5,640 bases of DNA. Origin: Acidisoma sp035492295. Its GTDB lineage: Bacteria > Pseudomonadota > Alphaproteobacteria > Acetobacterales > Acetobacteraceae. The notes beneath the pieces are model-generated. The model had not been told where the DNA came from and made no database searches. It was given only the letters and a program-made list of their open reading frames with translations. The position numbers and the translations under genes were made by a program. The DNA is taken from NCBI RefSeq assembly GCF_035492295.1, contig NZ_DATJJK010000203.1, forward strand, positions 1 through 5,640. The letters run 5' to 3'. Positions 1 through 4,644 of this stretch are shown here, in pieces (position 1 is the stretch's first letter; the number at the start of each line of letters is the position of its first letter).

Positions 1-99
1 GCGAAGATCATCGGAGGCCCCGGCGAGGGAAGAAAGCCCTTTGCTCAGGCTCGGCAGCAACGCCTGATGTGACTCGGTTGTCGGACTGGTTGCGGACAT
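1..99 (-). CDS. 5' end of an unidentified gene, cut by the left edge
   Basis: An ATG at 99-97 opens a reading frame that stays open for 33 codons to the edge of the window. It begins MSATSPTTESHQALL and ends ASDDLR at the edge. A very good ribosome binding site (CGGAGG, about 6 bases before the ATG) is the main reason to believe it. The visible part is rich in Ser, Thr, Ala and Leu and shows no motif I recognise, so I assign no function. It lies downstream of ssb in the same direction. Only 24 bases separate its ATG from the hairpin that follows ssb, which leaves no room for a promoter between them. It is therefore either read through from ssb or driven from a promoter inside or before the hairpin. 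Confidence 0.6.
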   Translation of the reverse strand, partial: MSATSPTTESHQALLPSLSKGLSSLAGASDDLR

Positions 100-123
100 A
101 ACGGCCTCCGATAGAGAAAACGC

Positions 124-156
124 TTGCTGCACCCCGACGAGATCGGGGTGCAGCAA
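124..156 (-). terminator. Rho-independent terminator-like hairpin after ssb
   Basis: A perfect inverted repeat has 14-base arms (124-137 and 143-156) and a 5-base loop. It lies 31 bases past the ssb stop. Read on the minus strand, the stem is followed by GCG and then TTTTCTCT. This gives the orientation, since no T tract follows it on the plus strand. The T tract starts three bases after the stem and is interrupted, so termination may be incomplete. The next gene's ribosome binding site follows almost at once, so the hairpin may act as an attenuator or RNA-stability element instead of a full stop. Confidence 0.75.
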
Positions 157-187
157 CGGGACTGGTGTTCAGTCGAAAAACGCGAGC

Positions 188-628
188 TCAGAACGGGATA
201 TCGTCGTCCAGGTCGCCGGGGGAACCGGCGGGCCTTGAGCCTTGGGGGCGCTCGTCGCCATGGCCACCGCCGTTGCGACGGCTCTCGAGCATCATCAGCT
301 TGCCGTTGTACGGCTGCAGCACGACCTCAGTGGAATAGCGGTCCTGACCGGTTTGATCCTGCCACTTCCGGGTCTGCAGCTTGCCTTCGATGTAGACCTT
401 ATCGCCTTTCTGCAGATACTTATCCGCGATATCGGCGAGGCCATTGCTGAAGATCACGACGCGGCTCCACTCTGTGCTTTCGCGCCGTTCACCGCTGCGC
501 TTATCCGTCCAGCTCTCGCTTGTTGCGATCGAGAGGCTGACAATCTTGTCGCCGCCCTGGGTGCTACGCACTTCGGGATCGCGGCCGAGGTTGCCAATCA
601 GGATCACCTTGTTCACTGAACCGGCCAT
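188..628 (-). CDS. ssb: Single-stranded DNA-binding protein (SSB)
   Basis: The 146-residue protein has a full bacterial SSB plan. An OB fold spans about residues 5-113, with the opening MAGSVNKVILIGNLGRDPEV typical of the family. A short Gly/Arg/Pro-rich linker (about 117-137) follows, and the acidic tip ends DDDIPF, which recruits partner proteins in SSBs. W40, W54, F60 and W89 match the aromatic residues that stack on ssDNA in E. coli SSB. SSB coats single-stranded DNA in replication, repair, recombination and plasmid transfer, normally as a tetramer. I chose the ATG at 628 because the conserved N-terminus begins there and AAGGAA lies 9-10 bases upstream. The frame is open further upstream, but that part looks non-coding. 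The close link to ardC and a toxin-antitoxin pair suggests a mobile-element copy, not the chromosomal one beside uvrA. The short linker fits an accessory SSB. Confidence 0.96.
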   Translation of the reverse strand: MAGSVNKVILIGNLGRDPEVRSTQGGDKIVSLSIATSESWTDKRSGERRESTEWSRVVIFSNGLADIADKYLQKGDKVYIEGKLQTRKWQDQTGQDRYSTEVVLQPYNGKLMMLESRRNGGGHGDERPQGSRPAGSPGDLDDDIPF

Positions 629-974
629 CGTCTCATTCCTTTTCATTCCTGAGAGGGTACCCGGCACCGCGCCGGGCTTCATCCTCTCGGAGGCGGTCTG
701 AGAAAACCGGAGCTGGGCTCGCCCGCCCCCGAGTGGTGCGGCTTGGTGCGGGAGCGAACAAAGTGAGCGACACGGCAGCGCCACGAGCCGAAGGCGCAAC
801 GCCCCTGCGTTGCGGGGATGCGGCAGCGGGAACGGTCCTGGTTTAGACCGCGCTTATTCGAGAGGGGAAGGAAGCCCACGGGGCTGCTGGGATTCGCGAC
901 GCACTTTCCTCCTTCTTCCTTCCTTGGATTTTTCAAAGGTTCCAATTTCGGTTTCTTTTAGACTTAGACGGCGT
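629..974. other. Gene-free, structured GC-rich block between vapC and ssb
   Basis: These 346 bases hold no gene I believe; the open frames lack a good start and any recognisable product. Next to vapC, a pyrimidine-rich run on the plus strand (about 903-926) reads as purine-rich on the transcribed strand. A GC-rich part (about 720-825) follows toward ssb. It holds a perfect hairpin GCAACGC/GCGTTGC (796-802 and 807-813, loop of 4) and a competing stem GCGCC/GGCGC (778-782 and 793-797). It also has two direct repeats: GGTGCGG at 735-741 and 745-751, and GAGCGA at 752-757 and 765-770. The ssb promoter must lie here or further upstream, but I see no convincing -35/-10 pair. Confidence 0.5.
660..676 (-). 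promoter_or_regulatory. Small hairpin in the ssb leader
   Basis: CCCGGC (660-665) and GCCGGG (671-676) pair perfectly around a 5-base loop. The hairpin lies about 31 bases before the ssb start codon and upstream of its ribosome binding site. No T tract follows it in the ssb direction, so it is not a clear terminator. It could affect ssb leader stability or translation. Short GC-rich hairpins are common in DNA of this composition, so its role is uncertain. Confidence 0.3.
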
Positions 975-1403
975 CTATCCGGCCGTGTCCCGCCACGGAT
1001 CGCTCACCCTGATTTCGAGGCCGACAAAATGGCGGACGTTTCCCGTGGCGAGTGTCGCCTTGTTGGCGATGGCGATTCCAGCGATCAATGTATCCCGGAA
1101 GTCGACCGATCTTCCCGCGGCGGTGCGCCTCGCCGTGAGGATTCCGGCGGCCTCGGCGGCGGCATGGTCCAGTGGAGCGACACGCCCTTCGAGATCCTCG
1201 CGGATGAGGGCGTCGAAGGCCTCCTCGAGTTGACGGGTCTTACGGCCGTCTACGCGGCGCGCCAGACCGTAGCGGATCTCGAACACGTTGACGGAGGTCG
1301 TCCAGACCAGGGCGGGGTCCAAGCGGTCTAGCCAGCGCACGACGACCGGGTCCGGCTCGGTCAGCATGAGGGCCGAAAGGACATTCGTGTCGAGCAGGAT
1401 CAT
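975..1403 (-). CDS. vapC: PIN-domain ribonuclease toxin (VapC/FitB family)
   Basis: This 142-residue protein is a single PIN domain of normal family length. The opening MILLDTNVLS gives the first metal-binding acid, D5. E42 (in FEIRYG) is the second and D104 (in FRDTLIAGI) the third. The late GNVRHF segment (121-126) sits where VapC proteins carry T-R-N-x-x-F. VapC/FitB toxins are Mg2+-dependent endoribonucleases that cut specific RNAs, often tRNA or rRNA, when the antitoxin is lost. The ATG overlaps the antitoxin stop by four bases (ATGA, 1400-1403), so the two are translationally coupled. All expected catalytic positions are present and the frame is intact, so the toxin should be active. 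The FitA-like partner points to the FitB branch, but I cannot separate FitB from VapC by eye. Confidence 0.93.
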   Translation of the reverse strand: MILLDTNVLSALMLTEPDPVVVRWLDRLDPALVWTTSVNVFEIRYGLARRVDGRKTRQLEEAFDALIREDLEGRVAPLDHAAAEAAGILTARRTAAGRSVDFRDTLIAGIAIANKATLATGNVRHFVGLEIRVSDPWRDTAG

Positions 1404-1648
1404 TCGCCGAATTGCGCCGGTCGAGCGGCCTCGCCTCGCAGTTCCGGAACCGCTTCCGTCAGGCCGAGGCCCGCGAAGCGCCGCGCAATCCGACTGCCAA
1501 GCGGAGCCGCTGGAGAGGCGGGCGCGAGGGCCGCCGCCCGCAGAATTTCCCGGACCTCGGCTTCCAGGCTGTGCTTACGTACCTCGGCGCGCTTTTGCAG
1601 CCGCCGCTTTATGTCGTCATCCAGACCTCGCACGACAAGCTGCGCCAT
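1400..1648 (-). CDS. vapB: Ribbon-helix-helix antitoxin (FitA/VapB-like)
   Basis: This 82-residue protein begins MAQLVVRGLDDDIKRRLQKR and continues with HSLEAEVREILRAA. That is the pattern of FitA/Arc-type ribbon-helix-helix antitoxins: an N-terminal beta strand that binds the DNA groove, then two helices that dimerise. The C-terminal part (about 43-82) is Ala/Pro/Arg-rich and should form the extended tail that covers the toxin active site. The ATG at 1648 follows AGGAG with 6 bases of spacing. The gene directly precedes and overlaps the toxin gene. Autorepression by the antitoxin-toxin complex is the family norm. A palindromic operator over the -10 region, 14 bases before the start codon, fits that well. 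Confidence 0.92.
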   Translation of the reverse strand: MAQLVVRGLDDDIKRRLQKRAEVRKHSLEAEVREILRAAALAPASPAAPLGSRIARRFAGLGLTEAVPELRGEAARPAQFGE

Positions 1649-1661
1649 AGGTCTCTCCTGT

Positions 1662-1677
1662 TGATATCATGATATCA
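1662..1677. promoter_or_regulatory. Tandem TGATATCA operator of the toxin-antitoxin pair
   Basis: Two adjacent copies of TGATATCA (1662-1669 and 1670-1677) stand just before the antitoxin gene. Each is a palindrome, and together they form a perfect 16-base palindrome. The site overlaps the proposed -10 box. Ribbon-helix-helix antitoxins bind such repeated short palindromes as pairs of dimers, so this is the expected autorepression operator. That the antitoxin binds here is inferred from position and symmetry. Confidence 0.75.
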
Positions 1678-1697
1678 TCTCCGCTGGCCGTATGCAA
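1669..1697 (-). promoter_or_regulatory. Probable vapBC promoter
   Basis: On the minus strand, TTGCAT (1692-1697) and TATCAT (1669-1674) are 17 bases apart, the ideal spacing. TATCAT matches the TATAAT consensus at five of six positions. TTGCAT keeps the TTG of the -35 box but matches only three of six. Transcription would begin about 12 bases before the antitoxin start codon, leaving a very short leader with the ribosome binding site in it. Confidence 0.5.
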
Positions 1698-1711
1698 TGA
1701 CAGGGGAGGAG

Positions 1712-1970
1712 CTAGCCATCCCGCCCCGCCCAGACGCCGAGGCGAGCGCCGGGAGTATCTCAGCCGAACATCGATCCATGCTTCGTGGCGTTCATCTGCG
1801 GATTGGTTGGTGGCGGAGAGAGCTTCGCGTTGAGGCATTCCGGTGGGCAGAGCGTGCTTTCGGGGCTGTAGCCATCTTCACCGCGATAGATCGCAACACT
1901 CTCCGGTTGTCGGGTGGCGGACGTAGCACAAGGTCGGTAGCGCGTCGGCTGCATTATTGTTGGAAGTCAT
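1712..1970 (-). pseudogene. Broken small gene C (frameshift plus internal stop)
   Basis: The ATG at 1970 opens MTSNNNAADALPTLCYVRHP and runs to about GAG at 1901-1899. The coding signal then moves to the next frame and continues VAIYRGEDGYSP to GSMFG. One extra base near 1898 explains the shift. A TGA at 1762-1760 stops this frame, but reading through it gives DTPGARLGVWAGRDG and a TAG at 1714-1712. The TGA therefore looks like a former sense codon, perhaps Trp. The repaired protein would be about 85 residues. I do not recognise the family with confidence; it has no membrane segment or catalytic motif I can see. Its start overlaps the stop of a 23-codon mini-ORF (ATGA, 1967-1970), and it ends just before the vapBC promoter. 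A two-part functional gene is possible but unlikely. Confidence 0.6.
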
Positions 1971-2038
1971 GACGGGGGCTCCAATGCCAAGGCGCGCGGC
2001 CACGCAGTGGCAGCGCGCCTTCTCTCCTCGCCGTTCAT
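1967..2038 (-). CDS. Mini-ORF of 23 codons ahead of gene C
   Basis: The ATG at 2038 follows AGGAG with 8 bases of spacing and encodes MNGEERRRAATAWPRALALE followed by PPS and TGA. The stop overlaps the start of gene C by four bases (ATGA), the usual mark of translational coupling. A strong 15-base-arm hairpin lies inside it. It could be a leader peptide controlling gene C, or the leftover end of a longer gene. No known peptide family is recognised. It is very short and its neighbours are broken, so it may no longer matter. Confidence 0.3.
   Translation of the reverse strand: MNGEERRRAATAWPRALALEPPS
1989..2021. repeat. Long GC-rich inverted repeat inside the mini-ORF
   Basis: Arms 1989-2003 and 2007-2021 are complementary at 14 of 15 positions, around a 3-base loop. 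No T run follows on the minus strand, so it is not a terminator for the genes here. On the plus strand it is followed by TCTCTCC, a weak T tract at best. In RNA from the minus strand it would end about 18 bases before the gene C start codon, just upstream of TTGGAG, so it could influence initiation there. Confidence 0.6.
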
Positions 2039-2065
2039 CTCCCGCTCTCCTAAACGGCAGACGCT

Positions 2066-2309
2066 TCAAGGAAGCGGTACAGGCTGAGCCGCAACGGTCT
2101 CTGAAGTCTCCCATGAGACGGCTTCCCTCGGGACGTAGGAGACCGAGGCGCCGATCCCCGTCGACCATGCCAAGGAGTTGGGGCCACCCGACACATGAAG
2201 CGATGCCCGTTCGACGGTATAGTCGAACTCTTCGAGAGCGCGCTTGAGCTGGGATGTTCGGCGCGACGGCGGTCTTCAGCGCGTCTCGCAGGGTTCGGAT
2301 GTAGGTCAC
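2066..2309 (-). pseudogene. Broken small gene B (single frameshift)
   Basis: A GTG at 2309 preceded by GGAGG (6 bases of spacing) starts TYIRTLRDALKTAVAPNIP. The coding signal then moves to the next frame and continues LKRALEEFDYTVERASLHV and later SYVPREAVSW, ending QPVPLP and TGA at 2068-2066. The total of 244 bases is one more than a whole number of codons, which fits a one-base insertion near 2250. The repaired product would be about 80 residues. Codons in both halves favour G or C in the third position, as in real genes here. The GTG overlaps the stop of gene A as GTGA (2306-2309). I do not recognise the protein family. The repaired C-terminal part looks soluble and mixed alpha/beta. Confidence 0.6.
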
Positions 2310-2649
2310 CGTACGCCTCCGTGATCGCATGGAGATCCGATCCCGACATTTTCGGTATCGTCAGAGCGCGGTGAGGCCTGCAGTTCCGCGACAAGGTCTT
2401 GGGCTTTCTGTCAGCAGGGAACATCCCAGCCGCCCTTAAAGCCGGCCCATCCCATGAGACTGTTCAGCACCCGCGGCAGCGCAGGGGCCTTGCAGATCAA
2501 CTGCACATTGGCCCCGGTGATCGGGCAGATAGTCCCGAAATGCTTCCAACCGGCGATGCTGGCGACCTCGCCAGGGCGGCGTTGATCTCGTAGACGTAAT
2601 ATTCCGGCGATTCGGTGCCGGCGAGCGTCCAGGATTCCGGAGCGTTCAT
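2306..2649 (-). pseudogene. Broken small gene A (frameshift plus internal stop)
   Basis: The ATG at 2649 follows GGAGGAG with 5 bases of spacing and encodes MNAPESWTLAGTESPEYYVY followed by EINA. One base appears to be missing near 2573-2580. The next frame then continues PGEVASIAGWKHFGTICPIT through LMGWAGFKGGWDVPC, to a TGA at 2413-2411. The same frame past that stop reads QKAQDLVAELQAS and ends at a TGA (2308-2306) that overlaps the GTG of gene B. That junction suggests the 2411 stop is secondary, for example a CGA to TGA change. The repaired protein would be about 114 residues. The family is not recognised. It is the first gene after ardC (107 bases away) and probably shared its transcript. 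If the 2411 stop is original, the protein was about 79 residues. Confidence 0.6.
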
Positions 2650-2756
2650 GTCGCTCCTCCATCGAGAAGGTTCAATGAGAGAAAGCAGGCGAGGATCAGG
2701 CCGAGACCTTGAAGGGCTGCTCGTCCTATTGGTCGGCCGTAGTGACCCGATCGCGT

Positions 2757-3680
2757 CTAACTCGGGCTGGCGCCCCTCATTGCGTAGTCGGGATGGAAGC
2801 TCAGAAGATAGTCGGCGATGCGTTGAGCATCGGCCGCCGCTCTGAAGATTTCCTTCTTGTCACCTCGAAGCTTCTTGAGCCAATGCGCTAGGTAAGCGGC
2901 ACCATTGGTGAAGTCGCAATCTCTGATACCAAGCTCGGCGCAGATCATCATCTGTGCCAGTTCCACGCGTAACTCTTCTTGCGAATAAACTCTGGAGCCG
3001 AACCGACCAGACATGTCGCGGTTCAGTCTGTGGGCCGCTCCACTCCAATGTCCAAGCTCGTGCAGTTGGACACTCGACCAAGCTGCGGGAGACCTAAACG
3101 CATGCTGGGGTGGCATCTGCACATGGTCCGTCAAGGTCGAGTAGAATGCGCGATCCCCGCCGACGCGGACCTCGGCGCGACTGTTGCGGACGATCGTCTC
3201 CGCGGCGTCGGGTGCGCGCCATGGCGCTTCTTCGATGTCTGGCGGACAATAGTCCGGCACGCCATCGATCTGGCTGGCATGAAAGAGGGTGAAGGATCGC
3301 AGCAACGGGAACCATTTACCGCCTTCACCCCCATCACCGGCGGGGTCCCCCTCTCCGCGATCGATCTCGATCCGCCTGTAGAAAAAGCCCGTAACCCCGC
3401 GCGCACCTTTGCGCACCTGCCATTTGCGCTCCTGAGCTTGCTTGTACGTCGCCCAACGTGGATCGCTGGTGGCGAAGGCGAGTGGTGACATACCAAGTGT
3501 GAGCACGTTGATGCCGCGATACCGGACTCCGGTGACGATGTTTTGCGGCATGCTCGGGCCGCCGGCCTTGGCATTGTCCCAGGGCTGCCGCCAGGGTGGT
3601 GTGCCCGCTTCAAGGGCGGCAATGATCTGGTCGGTGGTCTCGGCGTAATGGTCGCGCGGATTTCGGGTCTCGCTGCGCAT
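2757..3680 (-). CDS. ardC: ArdC-family antirestriction protein with zinc-metallopeptidase domain
   Basis: This 307-residue protein has the two-domain ArdC layout. An N-terminal ssDNA-binding domain (ArcN/DUF1738, about 9-135) includes DHYAETTDQIIAALEAG, the PW-x-PW segment and NVLTLGM. A C-terminal zincin domain carries HELGH (207-211). In ArdC relatives the later Glu in the ELRVELAQMMICAELGI segment, here E240, would be the third zinc ligand. ArdC proteins bind ssDNA and protect incoming plasmid DNA from type I and II restriction during conjugation; whether they need the protease activity varies. The ATG at 3680 places the start 10 residues before the conserved HYAETT, as in relatives. The frame is open 39 codons further upstream, but that part overlaps the structured GC-rich block. 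The ribosome binding site is weak (GGAAA, about 10 bases away). The gene is intact, unlike the three after it. Confidence 0.94.
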   Translation of the reverse strand: MRSETRNPRDHYAETTDQIIAALEAGTPPWRQPWDNAKAGGPSMPQNIVTGVRYRGINVLTLGMSPLAFATSDPRWATYKQAQERKWQVRKGARGVTGFFYRRIEIDRGEGDPAGDGGEGGKWFPLLRSFTLFHASQIDGVPDYCPPDIEEAPWRAPDAAETIVRNSRAEVRVGGDRAFYSTLTDHVQMPPQHAFRSPAAWSSVQLHELGHWSGAAHRLNRDMSGRFGSRVYSQEELRVELAQMMICAELGIRDCDFTNGAAYLAHWLKKLRGDKKEIFRAAADAQRIADYLLSFHPDYAMRGASPS

Positions 3681-3740
3681 TGGGAGGTTTCCGATGGTTG
3701 TGGAACACCCCTTCCCCGCACGGCGCCCTGGCCGGCCGGG

Positions 3741-3783
3741 GCAAGGGCGCGCGTAGCGCGAGGCCGAAGGCCTTGACCCTTGC
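3741..3783. promoter_or_regulatory. Three-way-junction-forming sequence in the ardC leader
   Basis: Forty-three bases pair almost completely. The outer stem is GCAAGGG (3741-3747) with CCCTTGC (3777-3783). One inner hairpin is CGCGC-GTA-GCGCG (3748-3760) and the second is AGGCC-GAA-GGCCT (3761-3773). Only three bases (3774-3776) and two triloops stay unpaired. It lies 61 bases before the ardC start. It could act as a folded leader RNA or as folded single-stranded DNA during transfer. The pairing is direct observation; the role is inference. Confidence 0.55.
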
Positions 3784-4644
3784 GGCGGTCGCGCCACGGC
3801 GCGGTAGCGAGTCCTTCTCCCCGCTCCTACTTCTTTCAGTTTCGCTGCTCACCTTTCTGACGCGTGATCTTTGCCGTTTTGCCAGCTTGGCTCGAAGGCC
3901 GACAACGACCTGATTATCACTGCGCCCCAAGACATCGGCGACAATGCTTGCGGTATGGACAGGATGAGGTCGGACGACCGGGCGGCGAGACGTTCGAAGT
4001 CGTTGTCTTTTGACGATCCAGATGTTCGAATCGGCGATCTTAAGTCTCCGGCAGACTAGCGCGCGCTACCACATCTGCAGCGCTGTTCGCGGTCAAAAGA
4101 CCCGGCGAAAGCATGCGGCCGCGCTATCGTCACCTCATTGTTTGCTCACAATGGGGTAAGGGCACGAAGGTGAATTCATAACCATTCCGCTCGGCCGCCT
4201 ACGACCCACCTACGGCATTGAGCAAAAGAACCACTGTGTTGGATTTCGGGCCGACAGGAGGCCGGCAACTTTCCTGTACGCGAAGGCCGAAGCGGTCCCT
4301 CTTGGCTGCGGTTCCCTGCGAGCGATTCTCTCAGATTGTCCCAAACGTTCGGTCATCGATCTAACCTCGCCGTAGCCTCAGCGCAAAGGACTTTCAGAAA
4401 GCGCACACTGTATGCTCGTCGCTAAGAGGTTGGTCTGGGCCGCGGGCGCAAAAACAAGATGTTTGCATCAAACCTAAAGTGCTGATGCTATTGTGATTTT
4501 TGATGCATGTGGGCGCGCGTCGACACGGACATTCTGGTCGGCAAGTTTACAAACCCGCCGGCCTCGCCGGCGCCAGCAGCGCCGCCTTCAAGAGCTGCCA
4601 GCCCAGGCCGTCACGGGATCAAGCGTCGCGGGTGGCTGTCAAGA
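3784..4644. other. Long stretch without a convincing gene between the sulfotransferase and ardC
   Basis: About 860 bases hold only short or start-less open frames on both strands and nothing I recognise. Visible structures are a pyrimidine-rich plus-strand run (about 3812-3860), a hairpin with 10-base arms (4132-4141 and 4148-4157, one T-G pair) and a 9-base inverted repeat TGCATCAAA/TTTGATGCA (4464-4472 and 4499-4507). From about 4440 the DNA becomes less GC-rich toward the sulfotransferase. The ardC promoter and perhaps a boundary between the mobile region and its flank should lie here, but I cannot place either. I see no att repeat, tRNA or IS end. Confidence 0.5.
4557..4571 (-). terminator. 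Possible weak terminator after the sulfotransferase gene
   Basis: GCCGGC-GAG-GCCGGC on the minus strand forms a 6-base stem with a 3-base loop, 73 bases past the sulfotransferase stop. It is followed by GGGTTTGTAAAC. The T tract is short, and a second hairpin (4569-4583) overlaps it. Such GC-rich repeats are common here by chance, so this is a tentative call. Confidence 0.3.

Noticed and set aside
242..619. Plus-strand open frame of 125 codons opposite ssb
   Set aside because: It is a shadow of ssb on the opposite strand, and the minus-strand product is an unmistakable SSB.
679..945. Open frame of 88 codons on the minus strand between vapC and ssb
   Set aside because: It runs through the repeat- and hairpin-rich block and into the ssb leader, lacks a good ribosome site, and its composition (many Arg, Ser, Pro, Cys) looks like translated non-coding DNA.
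965..977. TAGACG-G-CGTCTA palindrome over the vapC stop as a terminator
   Set aside because: The two arms have a single base between them, so no RNA hairpin loop can form at full length, and no T tract follows in the vapC direction.
1878..2330. Single 150-codon minus-strand frame across the decayed region
   Set aside because: It joins the true start of gene B with the true start of gene C through unrelated Arg-rich sequence. The frame-corrected genes explain the region better.
4021..4035. GTTCGAATC, similar to the T-loop of a tRNA and so a possible tRNA or att remnant
   Set aside because: The flanking bases do not form a T stem, and no anticodon arm, D arm or acceptor stem is present nearby.
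3610..4065. Long open frame on the minus strand overlapping the ardC start and its GC-rich leader
   Set aside because: It has no ATG (only a TTG at 3930), is very Arg-rich, overlaps the ardC coding region in another frame and shows no recognisable motif. It is best explained by high GC.
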